This document shows positions 34,612 through 44,294 of a stretch of DNA of 64,000 bases, piece after piece. This stretch comes from UBA8752 sp002336475 (GTDB lineage Bacteria; Bacteroidota; Bacteroidia; Flavobacteriales_D; Sanyastnellaceae). The stretch spans positions 2,046,001 through 2,110,000 of the forward strand of contig OX044365.1 of NCBI GenBank assembly GCA_943846755.1, in the 5' to 3' direction. The position numbers and the translations under genes are program-made. A model generated the notes under the pieces. That model had not been told where the DNA came from. It searched no databases and saw nothing but the letters and a program-made list of their open reading frames with translations. Numbering within the stretch: the stretch's first letter is position 1; each line of letters opens with the position of its first letter.

Positions 34612-37600
34612 CAGTACTTAACGGTGACCGTTCCTGTGATGGGCCGCTTCCCGGGCTCTGGACGGATCACGAAGTAGTAGTCGCCGGCCGGCACGGGCTG
34701 GCCGTTGAATTTTCCGGTCCAAGCGGTGGTGCCAGGTGCGGATTCGAACATGACTTGCCCCCACCGGTTGACCACGGTCACTTTACTGAGCGGGAAAAAC
34801 TCCAGCCCACCGACGACCCACACATCGTTGATGCCGTCTCCATTGGGGGTGATGCCTTCGGCGATGAACAGGCAATCTTCATTGGATTCGACCTCTACGG
34901 TTTGTGAGAGCGTACACCCGATGTTGTCGGTGACCACGACGTCATAGGTATCGGCATTCAGGCCAATGGCTGTTGCAGCTGCTTGTCCATCGGGATCGTT
35001 CCAGAGGTAACTGATGGGGGTGTTTCCACCGGTCACCGCGACCGTAGCCGTGCCGTCTTCGGCTTCCCAGCAAGATACCGGGGTGCTGAACGTGGTGAGT
35101 TCCATATCGGTGACGATGTCGGCTCCGATTTCGAAGCTGCTGTCTACTTCACAACCGAGATCATCGAACCCCGATAGGAAGTAGTCTCCTTCGGCGAGGG
35201 AGTCTTGAACCCAAGCGTCACCGAGGATGACCCAACCTACATTGCCAGATCCTCCAGACAGTGAGATTTGGAATGAGCCATCGTTCATGCCAGTGCAGGT
35301 GATGTTCTCTGTAACAATGGTGAACTCCAAGGGCTCTGAGGTGGGGACGTTCATTGACACGGAATCCACACATCCATTTTCGTCGCTCACAAAGACGGTT
35401 TGTTCACCCGCACAGAGGGATTGGAAATCCAAAAGAGTGGCTCCCGTTGAATCACTGATGGAGTTCAAGTGATACGAGAGTGTTCCTGTTCCTCCTGTTG
35501 CAGTGAAATCGGCCACACCCGTGCATTCCCCGTTGCAGTCAATGCCGGTTAATGCCAACAGGGTCAAGCTGACAGGGTCTGGCTCGGGAACTTCAGCCAA
35601 TGTTGTATCCGTACATCCGTTGTCATCGATGACAATGAGCTCTACAGTCCCTCCGCCGGTGAAGGGCAGTGTGTCGGGAAGGGCAGGCAGTACAAAGGGA
35701 CTGGCGAGAGAGAGGTCTCCTGTTCCACCGGTAGCATTCACGGCGACCATCCCATCCCCATCGCCATGGCAAGTGACGGGCGTGATGGCCGTGAAAGTTT
35801 GGATGGGCAAAGGTTCTGAGATGTCCACATTCCAAGGGGTGGACAAGCAGCCCAATGCATCTTGGAGGACCAATTGGTAGTTACCGCTTTCCACCTGGAA
35901 ACAGGAGTCGTTTCCACTGATGGGCTCAGGAATGACTGTGGTTGTCAGCATTCCTGTTCCTCCGAGAACCTCTTGAATGCAGATGTTGCCTGCCGTTTCG
36001 TTGCAGGGGGCATCGTTGGCGGTAAAGTTGGCTTCAAAAGGCGCGGGCCCATCGACATTGAGGGTGTCATTGAGAATACAGCCGCCACCGTCGGTCATGG
36101 TGTGCACATAGGTGCCTTGACACAATGCAGTTGGATCCGCGGCGGTGCCGTCCGCATTGGCAAACGTGACGGTCCAGCCTGCCCCACTGGTGATGTTGGT
36201 GGTCACGGTGCCATCGCACTGGTCGGGACAGATTTCAGGGGTCGTTGTGTGGCCGATGATGGGTTCATCCCAGATGAGTGCACCTTCACAAACGCTGGCC
36301 CCCGACCCTGTCCACGTCCAGTCGACTTGATGTGTGCCTGGTGCATCGAAGCAGAGTTGGACGACGGCGCCCAGGTCGCCTTGGGGGAGATTGTTGTCGC
36401 CGTTGAACTCCAATTGAATGAAGTCCGCCCCAGAGGCCAAGACAGTATATTCTGAACCTGCGGCGAATGTGGCGGTATCTCCGCTGGTGGAGACCTCCAG
36501 AATCTGGAGGTTGACTCCAGAGTTGTTCTCGAAAGACAGACTGGCACAGCAAGAAGAATCCGAGAGAAGGGCCCCTGTGATATCACAATCGCAAGCCTCG
36601 AGGGTCAGCTCAAGTGGTTCGGATTGATTGAAGCAGCCAAAGCCATTGCTGGCAATGACATGGTAGACTCCGGACTGGTCGACTTCGAGACAAGGCAGGA
36701 GGCCACCTGAGACAGCGGCGCTGTTGAGGTACCACTGATGCGAGCTGAATTCAGCAGGACTGCACAAGGTGTCGGGCAGGCAGTTCTCGTAGCATCCGGA
36801 GGGCACACTGCAGAGGTCCGGTAAAGGGTGAATTTCGAAAGCGTTGCTGTGGGTGCAGCCATTGGCGTCGATCCCTATGGCAGTGTATACACCGGCTTGT
36901 GAGGTGGTGACTGCGGTCCCTGTATTGCCATTGCTCCAGTAGTAGTCGACCGCTGGATCAGCGGGCGTAACAGTCAAGACGACATCTGATGCAGCGCAGG
37001 GAGGCATGTCGGAGGCCACCAGGTTGAATTCAGGGCTGGAGGCCCATTCGAATTCGTGGAGGTTGGAGGTGTGTGCGCAGTTTTCTTCATCCGTCACCAC
37101 AGCTTGAATATCAAGTTGCATGCCTGGAACCCCCGATACAGTCAGCGTTTCCGTGGCGCTGTAGAAGGAGCCGTCTACATACCATTCGTAGGCGATGTAG
37201 TTGCCCGTGACTTCGAAGGTGGCCTCGCCAGCATCGCACAAAATGGCCGGGCCGACGATGGTGGGCATTGGATCGGGCCTCACCTGCACCCGCACCTTCC
37301 TTGATTCGATGGAGCATCCTTCAGGATCGGTTGCGAAGACGTAGAATTTACCCGCTTCTGCAAGGAGGTCGGGTCCGGTTGCTCCCGGTATTTCCTCTCC
37401 TTGGTCGAACCACTGGTGGCTGACGAAGAGCGGGTCGGACTCGAGTAGGACTTCACCTGGGTCGGCGCAGAGCACGACATCGTCAATCCCTTCTAAGGGG
37501 TCTGGTGGCAGTGGATTGACCAACATGGACACCGTGGTGGATTGCGGGCATCCATGCATGTCATAACCTGTGGCAGTGATGGCAGCGCCTGTGGGTATGG

Positions 37601-40600
37601 CGGAGAAGGTGTGAAGGACGGTGTCACCCACGAAACCCACGCCATCTGGAATGGCCCATTCATAAGACACTGCGCCCGGGGTCTGTGCCACATGCGTGGA
37701 AGGGCTTTCTAAGCAAATGGGCAGGCCCAATGTGACATCTGTGATGGCATCGAACGTCAGATTGAGGGTTGTGCTGTACTCGACCTCGCAGCCATTCAGG
37801 GAGGTGGCTGTGAGGGTGATGGTATGCAGTCCTGTATCGGCAAAGGTGTGCAGTGGGTTGGGGTCGACCGAGGTGTTGCCATCTCCAAAATCCCAAGACC
37901 ATCCAATGATTTCATTGTCTTCTCCGGGGATGTCGAGGAAAGTGGTGGTCTCTTGGAACTGAATGGTGGTGCATCCGAGTCGGTCTGTATCAAAACGGGC
38001 AGCCATGGGAATGCAGACATGCAGTTCTTCTCCGAACAAACAAGTTTCGCCCGGTGTGGTGCTCGGGACATTGCCGAAGGCGGTGACCTCGTAGCACCCT
38101 GCCTCGTCATACATGTGCGTGGGTCCGGCCGACCCTCCGCTGCCATCGCCGAAATACCAGGTGATGTCCGTACAATCGGTGCAGCCCGTGGTGACCGTGA
38201 TGGTGTTGCACGAGCGCGTGAGCCCGGCGGTAAGCCCAGAAGCGGAATCACAGGTTTCTCCGCCGCCGCCACCGCCGCCGCCTGAGCAATCGCTTTCCAT
38301 GGTCTGTGTGGTAGAGGATTGACAGCCCGTTGTGGTGTTCGTTGTGGTGACGGAGAGCGTGGACGGCGCCCCTGTGAGGGCATAGAAAAAAGAGCTGTTT
38401 GCTTCTCCGTTGGACCAGTCGTAGCTCCAATCTGCATTGGCCGGAGCACAGATAAAAATGTCGCCCACCGGTCCAGCACAGATGGGGAGGTTGGCGGATG
38501 AATTGATGCTGACGGCAGGTGCAGGGGAGGGCTCCATGGCGTAATGGGCTGTCCCTTCGCATCCATAAATGTCGGTGACCGTCACACTGTAATCGAATAC
38601 TGAGAGGTCACCTATAGACGCTTCCGTGCTGACCGTATCCACCGCGTTGACTGTGGAGTCGTTTTCAATGAAGTAGTCCGGCAGGGTCCAGACATATGAG
38701 ACAAAGGCGGGAGCGGTTGACAGCGCCGCTGGAACGTATGCGCCGTTGCAGAGGTGTCCCGTTTGGACGATGTCCAGGTCTGGTGTTCCATGGACGAGCA
38801 AGTTAAAGTTGGCCTCAGTCGTCAGTTCACATACCTCTGAGACCAGTCCGATGGTCACGTTGCCATCGAAGTCATTCCACTGAACAACAACAGTGTCGGT
38901 GCCTTGACCCTCCACCACGCTTCCGGCAATGGAAGGTTCGATGGTCCACTCAATGTACCCTTCATTGAGCGGGGAGTTGAGGGCGGCAAACAAGGTGTCC
39001 AAGGTGTTGGCGCAGGCCTCATCGTGGTCCAAACCTAAGGGTGTGCTGGGGATCCAAGGTGTAAAATCCAACGTGCTGGTTGCCGAGCAGAAAGGGGCAT
39101 CCTCCATGGCGGTCGTGACGTTCACGGAGTGGTTCGCTGCCGCAAGGTCCCAATTCAACAGGATATTGGTGCTTGTGGAGGTGGATGGGGTGGCGCCTGT
39201 CGCTGACCAGGCGTGGGTGAATCCGGGTGGAGTGGTATCAACGGCATACAGGAGGTCCACGCCGGCACATTCTTCGATGGGCCCCAATACGGTAATGTTG
39301 GGCACTTCCTCGATGACGATGGTGGCGGTGACATCTGTGTTGCAGAATTGAAGGGGATTGGTCGCCGTGGCGGTGACGAGGTGCGGGCCAACGTCAGCGA
39401 AATTGACGGCAAAGTCTACTCCGCTGGCGGTCCCGGGTTGGTTTGGAGCGACGGACCAGGTCACGGCTGCAGAACTGGCCGAGAAAACCGTGGAAACGTC
39501 GATGCACCCGAGTTCGGGTGCCGATGTCAAATCCAATGCAGGGCGGATGTCCACGCTGAGGGCGGCGGATCCAGAGCAGTCAGGGAAGTTGTGTTCCGTG
39601 AGGGATCCGAGGAAGGGGCTCTGGTATGTAACGGAAACATTGCCCGTTCCGGCAGCACCCCAAACGACGGCTATGCTGTTGCCATCTGGCTCGGATGAAA
39701 GGGCGCCCGTGACGTTCCATTGGTAGACGACGTCCATCCATTTGGGAACGGAATACACGGCAAGACTCCCCTCACACGCGACATCCGGTCCGGTGACCGC
39801 GCCGTTGGAGGAGATGATGGGCACCTGCACGGCGGTGGGTTCTGGACAGGGAGCGCCACAACCGGTGATGAGCAGGGAGACGTTTCCATGCGGGCCATTG
39901 CCCCATTGGAGGCAGATTTCCGGGGTGCCTTGACCTTCGAATGCCATGGGGTTGCCCGCTGCGTCTGTGGCGGTCCAGGTGTAGTTTGCACCAGCACACC
40001 CGTCTGTTGTCCAATAACAGGCGCTGTCGCCCTCGCATAAGGTCGAGATGCACTCGATGGAGGGGCCGATTGTGTTGAGCACTTCGATTTCTTGGAAGAT
40101 GGAATCGGTGCAGGTGCAGATGATTTCTCCATCATCGCCATAAAGGGGGGAGGATACCGTCAGCAAGGCCGTGTAGATCCCGGGTGAACCGTACTCATGC
40201 AGTGGGCTCACCGCGCCGGAGGTGGCGCCATCGCCGAATTGCCAGAAATGGTCTGACCCGACCGTGGCATTGCTGGTGAATTGAACCGGGCTTCCAAGGC
40301 ATGAGGTGTTGGGCGCGGAGAAGGCCGCCGTGGGTGCATTGCCGATGTCGACGCATTGCTGCAAAACATTGGTGCCACCGGGTCCGGTCATTTCCACGAG
40401 GATGATGCCTTCGCCGGGAGTGTCCCACTGCACCTCCACATTCGCGGGGTTGGAGAGGGTGTTGATGACTGACCCCCCGTCGATGGTCCACGTGTACTCC
40501 AGTTGGTCGTTGAACGGGGCGATTACCGTGGTGATGGCGCCTCCGCAGACGGGCACGCACTCGGCACTTTGGTTTTCTGCGGCGATGGCGAGGTCGATGA

Positions 40601-41018
40601 GGCTGCAATCCTGAGGTTGGTCGCATTCCACCGTGATGGTGATGGTGCTCTCCAGCAGGCATTCTCCAAACGTCCCGCCATATGCCCAGACAGAATAGGC
40701 GATTTCATAGGTGCCGCAGCAATCTGTTGTGTCATTGTTGGAACCGTACAATGCGGATTCGATGTCGCCATATTCCCATTCGAAACAAGGCGGCACTTGC
40801 ACAAAATTGTACTCGTAATTGATGGTCGAATTGTCCACCACCTGGGGCAGTGAATCATTGAAATACGGATAGATGATCAGGGACCCGAGGTCGTCCACAT
40901 GAACGGTCTCTGCATCGGGCACCAGAACGACTCCTTGCGGCAATTCGGGACAGTCAGTCTGTGCAAAGGCGGTGCTGCTCAGAAGCAGGATGGCCAGAAG
41001 GAATCGGCAGTTTGGCAT
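34611..41018 (-). CDS. Giant Cys-rich surface protein A with T9SS type B sorting domain
   Basis: A 2135-residue secreted protein. The signal peptide is MPNCRFLLAILLLSSTAFA. About 1500 residues of Ig/PKD-like, cysteine-rich modules follow (FWQFGDGATS, WYFGDGSGG, WDFGDGNTS), clearly paralogous to protein B: both have ECISTLCEGDSACYWT and VPKWMDVVY. From about 1600 to 2030 there are SprB-like repeats (VTCHGDGDGMVAVNATGGTG, IDCNGECTGVADFTATGGTG, VSCWEAEDGTATVAVTGGN). The last 85 residues are a gliding-motility-type T9SS type B sorting domain (ITPNGDGINDVW, VVNRWGQVMFES, PAGDYYFVI). It is probably exported through the SprA translocon and attached to the cell surface or released. Role as an adhesin is inferred. 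Confidence 0.9.
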   Translation of the reverse strand: MPNCRFLLAILLLSSTAFAQTDCPELPQGVVLVPDAETVHVDDLGSLIIYPYFNDSLPQVVDNSTINYEYNFVQVPPCFEWEYGDIESALYGSNNDTTDCCGTYEIAYSVWAYGGTFGECLLESTITITVECDQPQDCSLIDLAIAAENQSAECVPVCGGAITTVIAPFNDQLEYTWTIDGGSVINTLSNPANVEVQWDTPGEGIILVEMTGPGGTNVLQQCVDIGNAPTAAFSAPNTSCLGSPVQFTSNATVGSDHFWQFGDGATSGAVSPLHEYGSPGIYTALLTVSSPLYGDDGEIICTCTDSIFQEIEVLNTIGPSIECISTLCEGDSACYWTTDGCAGANYTWTATDAAGNPMAFEGQGTPEICLQWGNGPHGNVSLLITGCGAPCPEPTAVQVPIISSNGAVTGPDVACEGSLAVYSVPKWMDVVYQWNVTGALSSEPDGNSIAVVWGAAGTGNVSVTYQSPFLGSLTEHNFPDCSGSAALSVDIRPALDLTSAPELGCIDVSTVFSASSAAVTWSVAPNQPGTASGVDFAVNFADVGPHLVTATATNPLQFCNTDVTATIVIEEVPNITVLGPIEECAGVDLLYAVDTTPPGFTHAWSATGATPSTSTSTNILLNWDLAAANHSVNVTTAMEDAPFCSATSTLDFTPWIPSTPLGLDHDEACANTLDTLFAALNSPLNEGYIEWTIEPSIAGSVVEGQGTDTVVVQWNDFDGNVTIGLVSEVCELTTEANFNLLVHGTPDLDIVQTGHLCNGAYVPAALSTAPAFVSYVWTLPDYFIENDSTVNAVDTVSTEASIGDLSVFDYSVTVTDIYGCEGTAHYAMEPSPAPAVSINSSANLPICAGPVGDIFICAPANADWSYDWSNGEANSSFFYALTGAPSTLSVTTTNTTTGCQSSTTQTMESDCSGGGGGGGGETCDSASGLTAGLTRSCNTITVTTGCTDCTDITWYFGDGSGGSAGPTHMYDEAGCYEVTAFGNVPSTTPGETCLFGEELHVCIPMAARFDTDRLGCTTIQFQETTTFLDIPGEDNEIIGWSWDFGDGNTSVDPNPLHTFADTGLHTITLTATSLNGCEVEYSTTLNLTFDAITDVTLGLPICLESPSTHVAQTPGAVSYEWAIPDGVGFVGDTVLHTFSAIPTGAAITATGYDMHGCPQSTTVSMLVNPLPPDPLEGIDDVVLCADPGEVLLESDPLFVSHQWFDQGEEIPGATGPDLLAEAGKFYVFATDPEGCSIESRKVRVQVRPDPMPTIVGPAILCDAGEATFEVTGNYIAYEWYVDGSFYSATETLTVSGVPGMQLDIQAVVTDEENCAHTSNLHEFEWASSPEFNLVASDMPPCAASDVVLTVTPADPAVDYYWSNGNTGTAVTTSQAGVYTAIGIDANGCTHSNAFEIHPLPDLCSVPSGCYENCLPDTLCSPAEFSSHQWYLNSAAVSGGLLPCLEVDQSGVYHVIASNGFGCFNQSEPLELTLEACDCDITGALLSDSSCCASLSFENNSGVNLQILEVSTSGDTATFAAGSEYTVLASGADFIQLEFNGDNNLPQGDLGAVVQLCFDAPGTHQVDWTWTGSGASVCEGALIWDEPIIGHTTTPEICPDQCDGTVTTNITSGAGWTVTFANADGTAADPTALCQGTYVHTMTDGGGCILNDTLNVDGPAPFEANFTANDAPCNETAGNICIQEVLGGTGMLTTTVIPEPISGNDSCFQVESGNYQLVLQDALGCLSTPWNVDISEPLPIQTFTAITPVTCHGDGDGMVAVNATGGTGDLSLASPFVLPALPDTLPFTGGGTVELIVIDDNGCTDTTLAEVPEPDPVSLTLLALTGIDCNGECTGVADFTATGGTGTLSYHLNSISDSTGATLLDFQSLCAGEQTVFVSDENGCVDSVSMNVPTSEPLEFTIVTENITCTGMNDGSFQISLSGGSGNVGWVILGDAWVQDSLAEGDYFLSGFDDLGCEVDSSFEIGADIVTDMELTTFSTPVSCWEAEDGTATVAVTGGNTPISYLWNDPDGQAAATAIGLNADTYDVVVTDNIGCTLSQTVEVESNEDCLFIAEGITPNGDGINDVWVVGGLEFFPLSKVTVVNRWGQVMFESAPGTTAWTGKFNGQPVPAGDYYFVIRPEPGKRPITGTVTVKY

Positions 41019-41098
41019 TAGAATGTTTGGAAATCCAAGCTACAAACGACGCGATTGGACATACCGTTGCGCGCTTCATGTTTTGAACCTGTGTGTCA

Positions 41099-41719
41099 TC
41101 AAGCGTTGCCCCTGATGCTCCAGCCAATGCCAAAGTGCAAGGAGACATTGCGCACGCGCGGCCCAAAGGGGGTGCCACCCAAGGCGGGGCCGTCTTTCTT
41201 CAGGCTCAATGCGCTGCCTGAAATCCGGGCTTGGAAGAAGGTGGATTTGCCCAGAGGTGCACGTGCATAGGCTTGACCGCCCAGATCCCAGGTGTTTAAA
41301 TCGTCTTCAAGGCTGCTCGAGGTGTCGGATACCCGCTGCCATTTCTCGGCCTTGAGCATCCGCCCCAGGTAGGGTCCAAAGCCCACTTGGTATTCCCCGA
41401 GGTTGATGTCCAAGAGGATGGGGATGTCGATATAGTTCATCCTCAGTTCAATGGTCGTGGTGCCGACCTCAGGATCGCCTCCACGACGGCTTCCTTTTTC
41501 TGCGTAATGCATTTCCAAGCGAACGCCCCAGTAATTGTTGGGGTTGCGGATGTCAATGAAGGCCCCGCCTGAAAGGCCCAACTTGTTGAACCCGGTAAAG
41601 TCGTCGCCTTGTACCTGTGAGGCATTGAGTCCTGCTACGGGTCCGCCGTCAAAGCGAAGGACTTGGGCACAGAGCCCTGTAGCGAACACCAATGCCAGGA
41701 TGAGTGCAGCACCTCTCAT
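41099..41719 (-). CDS. PorT-like outer membrane beta-barrel protein
   Basis: A 206-residue protein with signal peptide MRGAALILALVFATGLCAQ and a barrel of the OMP_b-brl_2/PorT-like type: GGPVAGLNASQV, GLSGGAFIDI, LRMNYIDIPILLDI and the C-terminal strand SLHFGIGWS. Such proteins are small eight-stranded outer membrane barrels. ATG 41719 overlaps the Omp28 stop (ATGA). Giant gene A starts 80 bases after its stop. Its last codons are part of the 49-base repeat. Whether it is a T9SS part or a partner of the giant proteins cannot be told. Confidence 0.85.
   Translation of the reverse strand: MRGAALILALVFATGLCAQVLRFDGGPVAGLNASQVQGDDFTGFNKLGLSGGAFIDIRNPNNYWGVRLEMHYAEKGSRRGGDPEVGTTTIELRMNYIDIPILLDINLGEYQVGFGPYLGRMLKAEKWQRVSDTSSSLEDDLNTWDLGGQAYARAPLGKSTFFQARISGSALSLKKDGPALGGTPFGPRVRNVSLHFGIGWSIRGNA
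41116..41164. repeat. 49-base direct repeat, copy 2
   Basis: This copy lies inside the intact barrel gene and encodes its C-terminal strand. With the copy at 34557 it flanks giant gene A as a direct repeat 6559 bases apart. Confidence 0.9.
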
Positions 41720-42579
41720 GGTGCCCAAGGGAGGTCGAGACAGTTCAATACATCGCCATTGGCGTTGGTCAACAGCGCCAAAACGTGGCTGTTTTCCATG
41801 ACCCATTCTGGATTCCAAACAAAGGTGTAATCCGCTTGAACGGTGCTTCCCGCTTCAGGGTTTGTGGCCACCACCAAGCCATCGGCACCGTTGAGGCTGC
41901 CGCGCAACAGGTGGTTGTGTTCGAAATCGGGAATGACTTCAGGATCGTTGCCATAGTCCAATTGGGCCGCGATGAGGTTGTTTTCGCTGATGAGCAAGGA
42001 CAGTCTGACATCTCCGTCAATGGCATCGGCAAAAGTGGTGTGGACGTGCAGGTGGACATTCTCAGTGACGCTGGGGTCTTGAATCGCAGCACCCTGCAAA
42101 TGAGCGGAGGGGGCAAGGGCGAGTTCTGTATTGACGGTGCTGGTCCAATTGCTCGGTGGTACCACGGCACCCGGACCGCCACGGCGGTTCACACGGCCCA
42201 TGGGGTTGGCCTGAACGTCGAGCTGGGACCAGAAGTAGTTGGATTCTGGGTTGGTCCAGTCCGTGTCAAAAGGGGCATTGCTGACAGAGGCCAGGGAGCC
42301 GGCGTGGATGGCCAGCAAGTGAACCAGACCGTCGTGTTCTTCGGCGAGTTGAGTGGCGAGTTCGCCAGCAGGGGGACAGTTGCCGCATTGGTGGGCGGTA
42401 AAATCTTCGAGCAAGACGTGCTGAGGTCCTGTGGTCATCGGCTCGAACTCGGGTGCAGGGGCTTCACCATTGTAATTGATGGTGAGGGGAATGATGGGGT
42501 CCTCGATCTTGTCACAACCGATGATGAGAAGGGCGCTTGCAGCCAAAAAGGGAGTGAACCGTGTAAAGATGTGGGTCAT
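41716..42579 (-). CDS. Omp28-like lipoprotein with thioredoxin-fold motif
   Basis: The 287-residue protein has a lipobox (ALLIIGC, Cys22) and then EDFTAHQCGNCPPAGELA, a CxxC motif in a thioredoxin-like setting near residue 60-70, followed by an immunoglobulin-like part (HLHVHTTFADAIDGDVRLSLLISENNLI). This order matches the Omp28 family of Bacteroidetes, which are outer-membrane-associated lipoproteins of unclear role. It shares one base with the DUF6029 stop upstream and overlaps the barrel start downstream, so tight co-translation is likely. Confidence 0.88.
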   Translation of the reverse strand: MTHIFTRFTPFLAASALLIIGCDKIEDPIIPLTINYNGEAPAPEFEPMTTGPQHVLLEDFTAHQCGNCPPAGELATQLAEEHDGLVHLLAIHAGSLASVSNAPFDTDWTNPESNYFWSQLDVQANPMGRVNRRGGPGAVVPPSNWTSTVNTELALAPSAHLQGAAIQDPSVTENVHLHVHTTFADAIDGDVRLSLLISENNLIAAQLDYGNDPEVIPDFEHNHLLRGSLNGADGLVVATNPEAGSTVQADYTFVWNPEWVMENSHVLALLTNANGDVLNCLDLPWAP

Positions 42580-44294
42580 CAGAAACTGCTTGTAAAGGTG
42601 ATTTCGAAACCGTTGGACGCAGGCACTGCTCGGCAGACGCCACCAATGCAGAAGATCCCTTCGCGCCGTTTTCCGTAGCCAACCGAGAGGCGGTGGGCGC
42701 CTTCAATGCGTCCGACAGTGCCGTACAAATAATGGACGCGCTGCTCGGGGTTAGGGTTGCCGAAGTTGTACTGGTCCAGCACGGAGAAGAACCAATGGGG
42801 GCTCACGGAGTATTCCGCGAGCACCGTGGCCCAGTCGCCCTTGTCTTGTTTGACCGGCTTCATTTCTCCGTCTACCTCTTTCATGTCGGTGCCGGTGAAC
42901 AGGGCTTGTAGTTCTGTGCGGAGGCTGTGCCCTTTTTTGATGCGGACTTGCGTTTCCACCACGTGGACGTTGGCATTGACAATGCCCTTGTAGTCTGTGG
43001 TGACGGGGGTAGCGAGGGTATTGAAGTCAAAGTGGAAGAACGCGTACTTGGCTTTAAAGCCTTTCGAGAATTTCCGGCTGATGTCGAAGTTGATGTCGCG
43101 GATGTACAGGTCCTCACCGGCCTTCCAGCTGTTGCGTTCATACCCATACACGGCTCCGTCTGTCCCTGTCAAGTTTGTGGTGTCAAGGCAGCTGGCGGTG
43201 GCGTATTGGAAACTGATTTTGGTGCCGTACTTGCCGCCAAGCTTGCTCTTTCTGGGGATGGTATAGAATACTTCTGCAGACCAGCCCACTTCACCTTGGA
43301 CCACGGTCGCATAAGGATACAGCGTTGCAGCGAGGTTGTAGGTGTGCTGCTTGGTGATGGCAGGGATGTAGTTTACCGGGAGATCGAAGAGCTGGAGGTT
43401 CCGGTCAGAGCGGAACTGCATGTTGTCGACGCCTTTGAATCCAAGGTTGATGCCCAGCCCTTTTGTGGACCAACCTGCGTTGAGCAAGATGCCTTCACCA
43501 CCGCGATAGGTGTAGCCGTTGTCCGCATTGGGGTCGTTGATCTTTCGGACGTATTCACCCATGAATTGGAACCCGCCTTTTTGGACCTGTGCCCGGTAAC
43601 CCCAAGAACCGACGTTTTGGGGGAGCTCCAGAATGAGGGTGTCTTTGGAGATGGTGCTGCCTTCTTGGAAGCGGGAGACAAAGCTGGCACCCAGGGTTAT
43701 GCGGGTGCCGGCCGATGCCCAGCGTTCGAAGGCGTCGTTGAGGTTGATTTCCCCATCAAATGCACGGATGATGCCGGGGCTGTTGATCAGCCTAGAGTCG
43801 AAATCAAAACGCTGTTTTCCGACGAGGCTTTTGACGGTGACGCCATTGGCAGGCCGCAGAATGAGGCGGAACCCATCCATGGCGTTGTCGATGCCCAAGT
43901 TGCGCTCTTCATAGGAGCGCAGGACCAGCCCGGAACCGAATTGCTCGTAGAAATTTCCAATGGTGACCTCAAAGTGTTCCTTGGAATAGTTGGCATAACG
44001 GTAGCCTATGCCCGAGCCCCGAAAACGTCCAGGGTAGCCGAGAATGGGGTCGAGGTAGCTTTCGTAGCGCATGCCCGCGGAAAAGTCGCCGCGGGTATAG
44101 ATCAGGTTGCCAAAGGCGTTGAAGCCGGTTTTACCCGGGGGTACCTGCGCACCAATGAGGGTGTCCTCTTGGTACGTCTGGAAGAGCATTTGCACATTGC
44201 CCGTGATTTGGCCGGTGGCTGGCTCGTCCTGGGCCAGGGCCATCCAAGGGCAAATGATGGCCAGCGTCCAGGCCAGTTTCAGCATGTGCTTCAT
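42579..44294 (-). CDS. DUF6029 family outer membrane protein
   Basis: A 571-residue protein with signal peptide MLKLAWTLAIICPWMALAQ and a long series of amphipathic beta strands. The conserved stretch VTIGNFYEQFGSGLVLRSYEERNLGIDNAMDGFRL is the mark of DUF6029 (split here: VTIGNFYEQFGSGLVLRSYE, then ERNLGIDNAMDG). The protein ends in aromatic F (FEITFTSSF), as outer membrane barrels do. Function is unknown. ATG 44294 overlaps the TlpA-like gene's stop; the open frame upstream of it is not protein-like. Confidence 0.85.
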   Translation of the reverse strand: MKHMLKLAWTLAIICPWMALAQDEPATGQITGNVQMLFQTYQEDTLIGAQVPPGKTGFNAFGNLIYTRGDFSAGMRYESYLDPILGYPGRFRGSGIGYRYANYSKEHFEVTIGNFYEQFGSGLVLRSYEERNLGIDNAMDGFRLILRPANGVTVKSLVGKQRFDFDSRLINSPGIIRAFDGEINLNDAFERWASAGTRITLGASFVSRFQEGSTISKDTLILELPQNVGSWGYRAQVQKGGFQFMGEYVRKINDPNADNGYTYRGGEGILLNAGWSTKGLGINLGFKGVDNMQFRSDRNLQLFDLPVNYIPAITKQHTYNLAATLYPYATVVQGEVGWSAEVFYTIPRKSKLGGKYGTKISFQYATASCLDTTNLTGTDGAVYGYERNSWKAGEDLYIRDINFDISRKFSKGFKAKYAFFHFDFNTLATPVTTDYKGIVNANVHVVETQVRIKKGHSLRTELQALFTGTDMKEVDGEMKPVKQDKGDWATVLAEYSVSPHWFFSVLDQYNFGNPNPEQRVHYLYGTVGRIEGAHRLSVGYGKRREGIFCIGGVCRAVPASNGFEITFTSSF

